NCBI GenBank assembly: GCA_020634885.1
Contig: JACKAW010000004.1
Location: 1-64,000, forward strand
Reading direction: 5' to 3'
DNA: 64,000 nucleotides
Source: Anaerolineales bacterium
GTDB taxonomy: Bacteria > Chloroflexota > Anaerolineae > Anaerolineales > Villigracilaceae
The notes beneath the pieces are model-generated. The model had not been told where the DNA came from. It did not search any database and saw only the letters and a list, made by a program, of their open reading frames with translations. The position numbers and the translations under genes are program-made. Shown in pieces: positions 23,436 to 31,024 of this stretch; position 1 is the stretch's first letter, and every line of letters begins with the position of its first letter.

Positions 23436-24470
23436 ATGAACCGCCTCTCTTCCAACCTTTTGGCTTGGTACCACACCCAAAAACGGATTCTCCCCTGGCG
23501 CGACCACCCAGACCCGTATGCCGTTTGGGTTTCTGAGATTATGCTTCAGCAAACCCGGGTGGACACGGTCATTCCCTACTTTGAAAAATGGATGAAATTA
23601 TTTCCCACTGTAAAGGCGCTTGCTTCTGCAAATGAACAGGATGTGCTCAATGCCTGGGAAGGGCTTGGCTATTACAGCCGTGCGCGGAATTTGCACAAAG
23701 CAGCGAAGATCATTGCTGAAAGATTTAATGGTGAACTTCCGCGCAATTTAGATGAGTTGCGCAGCCTACCCGGGATTGGACGTTACACAGTTGGGGCGAT
23801 CGCTTCCATGGCGTTTGGCATGGATGAGCCTACACTGGATGGCAATTTGCGGCGTGTATTTTCACGTCTTTTTGATGTGGCAGAATTTGCAGATTCTCCA
23901 ACTGGCGAAAAGATTTTATGGGGGCTGGCGGCGGAGAATTTACCCAGTGGGCAGGCTGGAGATTACAATCAGGCGCTGATGGACCTAGGCGCGACGGTAT
24001 GTCTGCCGAAAAACCCGCGTTGCTTGCTGTGCCCGTTGATGAGTGTGTGCCAGGCGCGAGAACATGGCACGCAGGAGCAGCATCCGCTGTTGAAGCCCAA
24101 AAAGGCGGTGCCGTCTTACGTTCATGCGGCGGCGGTGGTCGTGGAACGTGGGCGCGTGTTGCTGAATCAACGACCGGCGGAGGGACTGCTGGGGGGAATG
24201 TGGGAGTTCCCAAATGTGCGGGTAGATGGCGACCCTGCCAGGATGTTGGTAAAAAGTTTGAAGATGGCAACCCAATTAGAGGTTAAGAAAAAAGAGGCGC
24301 TGCATGTTGTCGAACATGCCTACAGTCATTTCAAGGTTACGGTGTACCCCTTTCGATGTGACAAGGTTTCGATCCCCAAAAATAAGAATTTGAAGTGGGT
24401 AAAGCTGAGCGAGTTGGATGATTACCCGATGGGTAAGGTGGATCGGCAGATTGCAAACCAAATAAAATGA
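23436..24470 (+). CDS. mutY: A/G-specific adenine glycosylase
   Basis: MutY removes adenine paired with 8-oxoguanine. The 344-residue protein has catalytic Glu in SEIMLQQTRVDTV, the helix-hairpin-helix ELRSLPGIGRYTVGAIAS, catalytic Asp in EPTLDGNLRRV and a 4Fe-4S loop of spacing C-x6-C-x2-C-x5-C (CLPKNPRCLLCPLMSVC). The C-terminal third is the NUDIX-like 8-oxoG recognition domain with GLLGGMWEFPN. ATG 23436 is used; a TTG lies one codon earlier. The stop lies inside the terminator hairpin. Confidence 0.95.
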   Translation: MNRLSSNLLAWYHTQKRILPWRDHPDPYAVWVSEIMLQQTRVDTVIPYFEKWMKLFPTVKALASANEQDVLNAWEGLGYYSRARNLHKAAKIIAERFNGELPRNLDELRSLPGIGRYTVGAIASMAFGMDEPTLDGNLRRVFSRLFDVAEFADSPTGEKILWGLAAENLPSGQAGDYNQALMDLGATVCLPKNPRCLLCPLMSVCQAREHGTQEQHPLLKPKKAVPSYVHAAAVVVERGRVLLNQRPAEGLLGGMWEFPNVRVDGDPARMLVKSLKMATQLEVKKKEALHVVEHAYSHFKVTVYPFRCDKVSIPKNKNLKWVKLSELDDYPMGKVDRQIANQIK

Positions 24471-24494
24471 CCGCCATACGGCGGTCATTTTATT
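24461..24494. terminator. Bidirectional terminator between mutY and rnj
   Basis: AATAAAATGACCGCC, loop ATAC, GGCGGTCATTTTATT: a perfect 15-bp stem with A/T-rich flanks on both strands. It contains the mutY TGA and abuts the stop of the convergent rnj gene, so it can end both transcripts. Confidence 0.9.
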
Positions 24495-26138
24495 TTATGC
24501 TTTGCTCAATGTGACGAAGACCATGGGTCTGCGTTTGGTTTGCTGGTGCAGATAACTTTTGACGGCGTTGATGATGTCTTTTTCATCGTCGAAGCCGTCT
24601 TCGTGAACCATGCGCAGGACGAGTTTGCGAACTTCAGGGATGAGCGGTTTTGCATCTTCTGGTGAGACGAAACCGCGCGTGATGATCTCTGGGTCGTGGC
24701 GCAGGCGGCGGGTGAGTTTGTCTATGCTGATGTCGATGATGAGGATACCGTTGCGGGCGAGTTGACTGCGCTCACGCATTACATCGTAATCAATATCGCC
24801 GATGGATTCGCCGGTGACGAAGACGTAATCGCCGGGGATGCGCTCGCCAAGCATCACCTTTTTACCAACGAGTTCCACCACCTGTCCATTTTCTACAACG
24901 ACGGTGTTCTCGGCGGGGATACCCAGTTCTTGTGCGATCTCGGCGTGACGTTTGAGCTGGCGCAGTTCGCCGTGAATGGACATGAAGTGTTTGGGGCGCA
25001 CGAGGTTGATGAGCAGTTTTTGTTCTTCCTGTGCGGCGTGACCCGAAACGTGAATGGGGGCGATGCCATCATGAATGACCGTTGCGCCCTGGCGCAGAAG
25101 CCGGTTGATGGTTTTGCTGATGGTCTCTTCATTGCCGGGGATGGGGTGCGAGGAGAGTACGACTGTATCGCCTTGTTTGAGCCCGAATTGACGGTTGGTA
25201 CCGGTTGAAAGCCGCCCTACGATGGAGGAGGGTTCACCCTGTGAGCCAGTACACATGATGACGACTTTATGGTTTTGCATTTTTTGCGCCTGGTCAATGG
25301 GGATAAGCAGTTCGTCAGGAATATCGAGGTAATCCATTTGACGGGCGATCTTTACGTTATCGACCATGCTGGTACCAGCCAGCGCCATTTTGCGTCCGGT
25401 TTTGGCGGCAGCATCGGCAACTTGCTGTACGCGTGAGATGAGCGAGGCGAAGGTGGCGATGATGACACGTCCGGGCGCTTCGGCGAGGACTTTTTCAAAT
25501 GCTGGTCCGATGACCATTTCGGAGGGGGTCCAGCCGGGGCGTTCGGCGTTGGTGGAATCGGAGAGCAGCAGGTCTACGCCTCGGTCTGAAAATTCGGAGA
25601 GTTTGGCAAAGTCTGTGGGCCAGCCGTCCACGGGGGTGTGGTCGAACTTGAAGTCGCTCATGTGGATGACCAACCCTGCAGGGGTGGTGATGCCCATGCC
25701 AACTGCATCGGGGATCGAGTGGCTGACGTGGAAATATTCAACCGTAAACGGACCGACCTTGGTCGTATCGCCCGCCTGCACAGTTTTGAACTGCGCTCTG
25801 TGTTGCGCACCGTTTCGGTGTAATTTTGCTTCGATCAACCCTCTGGTAAGGGGCGTGGCATAAATTGGAACGGGGATATCTTCGATAAAGTGTTGAATGG
25901 CGCCGATGTGATCTTCGTGCCCGTGGGTAATGAAGAGCCCCAGCACACGTTTGGCTTTCTTTTTTAAATATTCATAATCTGGGATGATGTAATCCACACC
26001 CAGCATGTCATTTTTGGGGAACATGATTCCGGCGTCTACCACGATGATGTCGTTTCCGAACTCGTACGCCATCATGTTCTTTCCCACTTCGCCCAGCCCC
26101 CCGAGCGGGATAATTCTTAATTTATTTTTTTTACTCAT
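24495..26138 (-). CDS. rnj: Ribonuclease J
   Basis: RNase J is a 5'-3' exo- and endoribonuclease of the beta-CASP MBL family that matures and degrades RNA. The 547-residue length is normal. MBL motif THGHEDHIGA supplies H72, H74, D76 and H77; HVSHSIPDAVG, SDSTNAERPG and the beta-CASP part IMCTGSQGEPSSIVGR and HVSGHAAQEEQ follow. A consensus promoter and a 255-nt leader with two terminator-like hairpins lie upstream, suggesting control of its own mRNA. Confidence 0.96.
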   Translation of the reverse strand: MSKKNKLRIIPLGGLGEVGKNMMAYEFGNDIIVVDAGIMFPKNDMLGVDYIIPDYEYLKKKAKRVLGLFITHGHEDHIGAIQHFIEDIPVPIYATPLTRGLIEAKLHRNGAQHRAQFKTVQAGDTTKVGPFTVEYFHVSHSIPDAVGMGITTPAGLVIHMSDFKFDHTPVDGWPTDFAKLSEFSDRGVDLLLSDSTNAERPGWTPSEMVIGPAFEKVLAEAPGRVIIATFASLISRVQQVADAAAKTGRKMALAGTSMVDNVKIARQMDYLDIPDELLIPIDQAQKMQNHKVVIMCTGSQGEPSSIVGRLSTGTNRQFGLKQGDTVVLSSHPIPGNEETISKTINRLLRQGATVIHDGIAPIHVSGHAAQEEQKLLINLVRPKHFMSIHGELRQLKRHAEIAQELGIPAENTVVVENGQVVELVGKKVMLGERIPGDYVFVTGESIGDIDYDVMRERSQLARNGILIIDISIDKLTRRLRHDPEIITRGFVSPEDAKPLIPEVRKLVLRMVHEDGFDDEKDIINAVKSYLHQQTKRRPMVFVTLSKA

Positions 26139-26230
26139 ATGTTTTTTTCTATAAACCTCACAGTTTTCAAATTTTATTAACCGACTATGCGGTAAGGGTC
26201 AAAGTTGGTGTTGCTTTCAAAACAAAAGTA

Positions 26231-26246
26231 CGGGCACATAAGCCCG
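26231..26246 (-). promoter_or_regulatory. Second terminator-like hairpin in the rnj leader
   Basis: Read on the - strand, CGGGC, loop TTATGT, GCCCG is followed by TACTTTTGTTTTG. The short GC stem and T-rich tail look like a weak intrinsic terminator about 95 nt before the rnj start. Confidence 0.45.
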
Positions 26247-26294
26247 CGAACCTGTCATTGTGAAAGAGGATGAAAAGAGATGTTTCCCACAAAC

Positions 26295-26331
26295 AAAAAG
26301 ACCTTCGCTGACTTGCTCGCGAAGATCGGTC
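26295..26331 (-). promoter_or_regulatory. Terminator-like hairpin (attenuator candidate) in the rnj leader
   Basis: On the - strand GACC and CTTCGC pair with GCGAAG and GGTC across the loop GAGCAAGTCA (with a small GAT bulge), and a TTTTTGTTT tract follows directly. This is the shape of an intrinsic terminator, but it lies inside the leader about 160 nt before the rnj start codon and so could attenuate rnj transcription. Confidence 0.55.
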
Positions 26332-26360
26332 CCGGTAAAACACGATAGTTCTCAAACAAA

Positions 26361-26376
26361 CTGCCGAATTCGGCAG
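26361..26376. promoter_or_regulatory. Perfect 16-bp palindrome in the rnj leader
   Basis: CTGCCGAATTCGGCAG has no spacer and begins 24 bp after the -10 box of the rnj promoter. Its half-site shares 6 of 8 bases with the palindrome at 12290-12307. It may be an operator or the first leader hairpin. Confidence 0.5.
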
Positions 26377-26399
26377 GAAAAGTCAACTTAACTGGAGTG

Positions 26400-26428
26400 A
26401 GTATAGCAGGGCGGGCTTGATTTGTCAA
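26400..26428 (-). promoter_or_regulatory. Sigma-70-type promoter of rnj
   Basis: On the - strand TTGACA (26428-26423) and TATACT (26405-26400) are separated by exactly 17 bp. This is a perfect -35 and a 5/6 -10. Transcription should start near 26393 and produce a leader of about 255 nt. Confidence 0.8.
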
Positions 26429-26442
26429 AGATTGTTACAAGA

Positions 26443-26769
26443 TCAACCCCGGCTGTGTTTTTTTCGGCGTTCCAGCATCAGGTTAAATTCCATTTGCTTG
26501 CCTTGTATCAGCTTTTTAATGCGGCTGCGCTGGGTTTCTTCAAAGGTGCTGGTGAGGCGTTCTTTTAGCGCGGCGATCTCCTGCAACAGTTCCACCTCTG
26601 GGGCGGCGATCTCTGCATTTTTTAGCACAGAATAAGCGAGCCGCAGATCTTCAGGCGTTTCGAAATAGGCGTTTAGGTCAATGGGTTTTCCCTTGCCTTT
26701 CAGGTTATCAAAATCGCCTCGTTCTTGCGCTTCCTTGATAATTGCCTCTACCGCTTTGTCAAAATTCAT
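26443..26769 (-). CDS. DUF1992-family protein (DnaJ-homologue C28-like)
   Basis: The 108-residue protein has the DUF1992 pattern: DKAVEAIIKEAQERGDFDNL, then KGKGKPIDLNAYFETPEDLR, followed by two long charged helices. The family's role is not established. It lies alone on the - strand between rnj (whose promoter overlaps its 3' side) and the divergent hydrolase-ligase gene, only about 80 nt from the latter. Confidence 0.8.
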   Translation of the reverse strand: MNFDKAVEAIIKEAQERGDFDNLKGKGKPIDLNAYFETPEDLRLAYSVLKNAEIAAPEVELLQEIAALKERLTSTFEETQRSRIKKLIQGKQMEFNLMLERRKKHSRG

Positions 26770-26789
26770 AATTCAATTTTATTCCAAAA

Positions 26790-26818
26790 TTGACAATCTT
26801 TTCGCTCTCCTGTAAACT
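26790..26818 (+). promoter_or_regulatory. Sigma-70-type promoter of the hydrolase-ligase fusion gene
   Basis: TTGACA at 26790-26795, a 17-bp spacer and TAAACT at 26813-26818. Transcription would begin about 26825, 26 nt before the ATG. Confidence 0.75.
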
Positions 26819-26850
26819 CATTCCATTGCCACAAGGAATGAGGAATTATT

Positions 26851-29322
26851 ATGGATATTGATCTTGATCTCTATCGTTACGAAGTACGCATTTCTTCCGA
26901 CCCGCTTGTAAGGCTTTCGGCTATTGATGTCTCTCCTGCCAGTCCGCGACGCACCATTGTTTTTATTCACGGCTTTGGCGGCAAGGCGGAACAGTGGCAA
27001 TACCAAATGCAAAAATTCGCCATGGATAACCGCGTGATTGCGCTGGATATGCGTGGACACGGGCTTTCGGATAAACCTTCCACCGGCTACGATATGCCGC
27101 GCATCCAGGCGGACCTTGAGACGGCTCTGACCCAATTGAAAGTATCCACGCCGTTTGTTTTGGTGGGGCATTCTTTCGGCGGCGCGGTTGTCACAGATTA
27201 TGCGCTCAATCACCCTGACCACATTGAAAAGCTCATCATCATTGCCACAGCGGGCGAGTTCAAACTCAATCCATTGTTCAAACTTGGGTTAAACCTCCCA
27301 TCTTCTGTTTTGCGCCTTATTGGACCATTCACCCGCAAATGGCTGCACGCGCCGCCACATGCTTTGCGCGAGTTCTATCATCAAAACATGGCGGTTTGGA
27401 ACGGCTGGCAAAAGTTCTCGCAGTTGACTGTTCCCACGCAGGTCATTCGCGGACATCGTGATATTGTTTTTGATAGACCGTTGTTCGAGAAAGTGGCAGG
27501 ATCCATTCCCGGCGCAGTGGATGTTGATATTGATGTGTCAGGTCACATGGTCATGTTAGAGCGGCGCGAAACCGTAGACCGTGCCATCGCAAGTTTTCTG
27601 GATGATGATCCTAAAAAGACATGGCGAGATAAATCTTTTGTAGCCCCCAAAACCCAGCGTGATGAATTAAAGCGCAAACGCGAGTGGCTCAATCATTATG
27701 AAGAAGGTGTGCCCTACACCGTGGATGTGCCCCGTATTCCGGCGCAGCATCTTTTGCGCTCGGCAGTGAGGCGCTTTCCGAACCGTCCTGCCATTTTCTT
27801 TGAAGGCGCAACCATGACCTACCGCGCACTCAACCACGAAGTAAACCGTTTTGCCAATGCCTTGCTCGCACAGGGAATTGGCAAAGGCGCGCGCGTGGTT
27901 TTGCTCATGCCGAACATTCCGCAAATGGTGATCGGTTTTTATGGAACCTTGAAAGCGGGCTGTACGGCTGTGTTGATTCCGCCCATGACCGAGCCTGAAG
28001 AATTGATTCGGCAGGTGAAAGATGCCGATGCCATGGTACTGGTTACCATGTCTACTTGGGCAGGGCAGGCAAAACAAATTCAGGAGGGGGCGGGCGTGCC
28101 GCACGTTGTATTGACAGACCCCGGGCAATATTTATCCCTGCCAAAGTATTGGATATCTCGCTGGCGTAACCGTGGGTTGAGTTTTAACAACGCTCTGCAT
28201 TGGAATCGCTGGCTGGCACAGCAGGATACGAAATCACCAACAGTGGAAGTTACGCCAGATGATCTGGCTGTGTTGATCTACACAGGCGGTACCACGGGGC
28301 AATCTAAAGGGGTGATGCTTTCACACAGAAACCTGGTTGCCAACTCGTTGCAAACCCGCCATTGGCTGCCGGGCGCAGCGGAAGGTAGAGAGCGTTTTAT
28401 GTGCGTTGTGCCTTTCTTTCACAGTTACGGCATGACAGCGGCATTAAATGTGCCCATCTCGCTGGGGGCGGCGTTGATCCTCAAGCCGCAGTTCAAAGCA
28501 CTGGATGTTTTGAAATCTATAAAGAAGTACAAGCCGAGCATCTTCCCCGGTTCGCCGAGCATGTTCGTCGCCATTAGCAATTTTCCGCGAGTTCGCAAGT
28601 ATGGAGTAAGCTCCATCAAAGCATGTATCAGCGGGTCTGCGCCTTTGCCAGTTGAAGTGCAGGAAGCCTTCGAGAAACTAACCAAAGGCAGGCTGGTCGA
28701 AGGATACGGTCTGACCGAAGCCGCACCGATCACTCACGCCAACCCCATGGGCAAAAATCGCCGCCTCGGTACGATAGGCGTACCTCTTCCATCCACCGAA
28801 GCGGTGATCGTAGATCTAATGACCGGTAGAAAAGAAGTGGAACCCGGGCAGATCGGCGAGCTTGCCATTCGCGGTCCACAGGTGATGATGGGCTACTGGA
28901 AAAATGATACCGCCACAAAAGAAGTTGTCACCAGTGACGGCTGGCTGCTCACCGGTGACGTGGCGCAAATGGACGAAGACGGTTTCTGCCGCATCATCGC
29001 CCGCAAAGCTGATATGTGGTACCCCGAAAAAGGCGGCAAAGAACCTGCCTTCCCGCGCGATGTGGAAGAAGTGATCTACGAAATTCCACAGGTGAAAGAA
29101 GTGGTTGTAGTGGCAGTGGCTGGACATCCCTTTGCCTTTGTCATTGCAGGCAGGGAAAAACCCAGTGCAGAGTCGGTCATTGCTTATTGCAAGCGCCGCC
29201 TGCCCCCGCACCTTGTTCCACGCTTCGTCATTTTTATGGATGAATTTCCGCGCACTTTCATTGGCAAGGTATTACGGCGTGAACTGGCAAAACGTTATGG
29301 GAACCAGATCGCAAGCGAATAG
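26851..29322 (+). CDS. Alpha/beta hydrolase fused to AMP-dependent acyl-CoA ligase
   Basis: The 823-residue protein joins two enzymes. Residues 1-255 are an alpha/beta hydrolase: oxyanion region VFIHGFGGKAEQW, nucleophile motif LVGHSFGGAVV and late His in DVSGHMVMLERRE. After a charged linker, residues 300-823 form a FadD-like ligase: YTGGTTGQSKGVMLSHRN near 476-493, GYGLTEAAP near 617, TGDVAQMDEDGF near 701 and catalytic Lys in GKVLRREL near the end. It likely activates fatty or other carboxylic acids; the hydrolase could release the acid. The substrate is unknown. A second hydrolase gene follows. Confidence 0.88.
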   Translation: MDIDLDLYRYEVRISSDPLVRLSAIDVSPASPRRTIVFIHGFGGKAEQWQYQMQKFAMDNRVIALDMRGHGLSDKPSTGYDMPRIQADLETALTQLKVSTPFVLVGHSFGGAVVTDYALNHPDHIEKLIIIATAGEFKLNPLFKLGLNLPSSVLRLIGPFTRKWLHAPPHALREFYHQNMAVWNGWQKFSQLTVPTQVIRGHRDIVFDRPLFEKVAGSIPGAVDVDIDVSGHMVMLERRETVDRAIASFLDDDPKKTWRDKSFVAPKTQRDELKRKREWLNHYEEGVPYTVDVPRIPAQHLLRSAVRRFPNRPAIFFEGATMTYRALNHEVNRFANALLAQGIGKGARVVLLMPNIPQMVIGFYGTLKAGCTAVLIPPMTEPEELIRQVKDADAMVLVTMSTWAGQAKQIQEGAGVPHVVLTDPGQYLSLPKYWISRWRNRGLSFNNALHWNRWLAQQDTKSPTVEVTPDDLAVLIYTGGTTGQSKGVMLSHRNLVANSLQTRHWLPGAAEGRERFMCVVPFFHSYGMTAALNVPISLGAALILKPQFKALDVLKSIKKYKPSIFPGSPSMFVAISNFPRVRKYGVSSIKACISGSAPLPVEVQEAFEKLTKGRLVEGYGLTEAAPITHANPMGKNRRLGTIGVPLPSTEAVIVDLMTGRKEVEPGQIGELAIRGPQVMMGYWKNDTATKEVVTSDGWLLTGDVAQMDEDGFCRIIARKADMWYPEKGGKEPAFPRDVEEVIYEIPQVKEVVVVAVAGHPFAFVIAGREKPSAESVIAYCKRRLPPHLVPRFVIFMDEFPRTFIGKVLRRELAKRYGNQIASE

Positions 29323-29383
29323 AAGAATGTAACTCTTTGCGTCGCACTTCACGATAGAACAAGATCATGAAACAGGAATAACA

Positions 29384-30235
29384 ATGACATTGGAAATGAA
29401 CACCATCACATATGAAAGCCTGATGGTCAACGGACAAAAAGTAAGCTATGTACAACAGGGGAGCGGCGAACCCATAGTAATGGTTCATGGCTTGGCGGCA
29501 TCTCTGCACGATTGGGACGACCTCATGCCCGAACTCGCCAACGCCGGTTATGCTGGCTATGCCTTGGACCTGCTTGGGCATGGTGAAAGCGAGAAACCCC
29601 TGCATACCGCCGATTACTCGGTTGAAAATGCCTACGCCCATTTTGCCGCGTGGATTGAAGCGCTGCACCTGCCCAAACCATTCATCTTGATCGGGCATTC
29701 ACTTGGCGCGGGACTTTCCATGCTGTACACCTATCGCAACCTGCAGCATGTGAAGGCGCTCGTCATCGTCAACCCGTTCTATTCCATGAAACAGCTTCCG
29801 CCCATCTTGCAGCGCATGTTCCGCCATCAACTCATCAACACCAATTTGATCGAGCGTACACCCTATCAGCTTTTCCGCTTTTTTGTGGATATGACCAGCT
29901 TCACCACTTCCATCAGCAGCCGTGAAGCACACATCCTTCCTGAACACATCCGCTACCAAACCGCATTGGATTACAAACGGGCGGCGGCAGGAATTTACAA
30001 CATCCCACGCACGCTTCACAACCTGGACCTTGACCTGTCTCGCATCCATCAGCCGACTCTCCTCCTTTGGGGTGGGCGCGACCAAACCCTCTCACCTGCG
30101 TCTTTTCCCGAATTGGAGAAGATGCTCCCCAACCTTGTTAAGTCTCAGCAGTTCCCAATCTGCGGGCATGTACCGCACCAATGTCACCCTGCAGATTTCA
30201 ACCCGCATGTGATGGAATTCTTGCGGCAAATCTGA
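29384..30235 (+). CDS. Alpha/beta hydrolase
   Basis: A 283-residue hydrolase of the epoxide hydrolase/esterase type: MVHGLAASLHDWDDLMPEL (oxyanion HG), DLLGHGES, nucleophile elbow LIGHSLGAGLS and a C-terminal GHVPHQCHP with candidate catalytic His. The Asp is likely in LLLWGGRDQTLSP. It starts 61 nt after the fusion gene on the same strand and probably shares its transcript. The substrate cannot be inferred. Confidence 0.85.
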   Translation: MTLEMNTITYESLMVNGQKVSYVQQGSGEPIVMVHGLAASLHDWDDLMPELANAGYAGYALDLLGHGESEKPLHTADYSVENAYAHFAAWIEALHLPKPFILIGHSLGAGLSMLYTYRNLQHVKALVIVNPFYSMKQLPPILQRMFRHQLINTNLIERTPYQLFRFFVDMTSFTTSISSREAHILPEHIRYQTALDYKRAAAGIYNIPRTLHNLDLDLSRIHQPTLLLWGGRDQTLSPASFPELEKMLPNLVKSQQFPICGHVPHQCHPADFNPHVMEFLRQI

Positions 30236-30486
30236 CAACATATTCGTAAACGACAGACCGTGGGCGATTGCAGAGAAGAGTACCGTCCGCGGTTTATTAT
30301 TTCTACTGTAAAAAGCAATGGGGGATTACAAGCCAATATTTTAAGATTGCAATTACCATTTACCCCTTGCTCACAATTCTTCTAGGTGCTAAAATGCCGA
30401 ACACATTAGCCATATGTACGGGGATGCAGCGCTGTAACGCCCATATATGGATAGTTCATTTGTTCTAGAATTGGAGCCCTGTACGG
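30236..30486. other. 251-bp gap upstream of nrdR
   Basis: No convincing gene. It is AT-rich in its middle and holds a candidate promoter at 30367-30395. I found no clear pair of NrdR boxes by eye. Confidence 0.4.
30367..30395 (+). promoter_or_regulatory. Possible promoter of nrdR
   Basis: TTGCTC (30367-30372) and TAAAAT (30390-30395) are 17 bp apart. The -10 is 5/6 and the -35 only 3/6. It would give a leader of about 85 nt before nrdR. Confidence 0.4.
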
Positions 30487-30936
30487 ATGCGTTGTCCCTA
30501 TTGCAAACATCACGATTCAAAGGTATTGGACACTTCGCACGATAGCCACGGCGCAATTCGCCGCAGGCGCGAGTGCCAAAAATGCCGCCAGCGTTTTAGC
30601 AGCTATGAGCGCGCTATTCTTGCCACGCCTCTCATCATCAAACAAGATGGAAATCGGGAAGAATTTGACCGTGAAAAGATGGCTCGGGGTATTCGTATTT
30701 CCTGTGCCAAACGCCCTGTTTCGGCGGCAGAAATTGAACGCATGATCGGGCAGGTTGAAGTTAAGCTGCAAAAATTAGGCAAGGCAGAAATTTCCTCCCG
30801 GGTGGTGGGAGACCTTGTGATGGAGACCCTGAAAGAAGTGGATCAGGTCGCTTACATCCGCTATGCTATTGTGTATTTGGGCTTGGACGACCTTAAGTCC
30901 ATTCGTACTGAGATCGACCAGTTACTCGAAGATTAA
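30487..30936 (+). CDS. nrdR: Transcriptional repressor NrdR
   Basis: NrdR represses ribonucleotide reductase genes according to ATP/dATP levels. The 149 residues are the standard length: a zinc ribbon with C3, C6, C30 and C33 (MRCPYCKHH, RRRECQKCRQRFSSYER) and an ATP-cone from about residue 47 (PLIIKQDGNREEFDREKMAR). It lies directly upstream of nrdJ, its expected target, separated by a terminator hairpin. GGAG lies 10 nt before the ATG. Confidence 0.96.
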   Translation: MRCPYCKHHDSKVLDTSHDSHGAIRRRRECQKCRQRFSSYERAILATPLIIKQDGNREEFDREKMARGIRISCAKRPVSAAEIERMIGQVEVKLQKLGKAEISSRVVGDLVMETLKEVDQVAYIRYAIVYLGLDDLKSIRTEIDQLLED

Positions 30937-30937
30937 G

Positions 30938-30984
30938 AAGGCAAAGTCCCTCTCTCGAAAAGGGGGGAGTGGCTTTGCCTTTTT
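30938..30984 (+). terminator. Terminator or attenuator between nrdR and nrdJ
   Basis: AAGGCAAAG (30938-30946) pairs with CTTTGCCTT (30973-30981), with further C/G-rich pairing inside (CCCTCTC with GGGGGGAG), followed by TTT. The stem begins just after the nrdR stop. It would reduce read-through into nrdJ, whose start is 40 nt downstream. Confidence 0.75.
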
Positions 30985-31024
30985 GTATCTGTAAATAAAG
31001 AATAATTTTATAGGAGAAACCGAA

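Noticed and set aside
26139..26400. tRNA or riboswitch in the rnj leader
   Set aside because: No cloverleaf, T-loop sequence or known riboswitch core was recognisable; the hairpins are better described as terminator-like.
26851..29322. OleB-OleC fusion for olefin biosynthesis
   Set aside because: The ligase has FadD-type motifs (GYGLTEAAP, TGDVAQMDEDGF, GKVLRREL) and no oleA or oleD lies nearby. The domain order alone is not enough.
30268..30468. Open frame of 66 codons upstream of nrdR
   Set aside because: It lacks a ribosome binding site and any family pattern and would cover the likely nrdR promoter. I treat the stretch as non-coding.
30236..30486. NrdR boxes upstream of nrdR
   Set aside because: Some ATAT-type words occur near 30410-30460, but I could not find a pair matching the expected 16-bp boxes at helical spacing.
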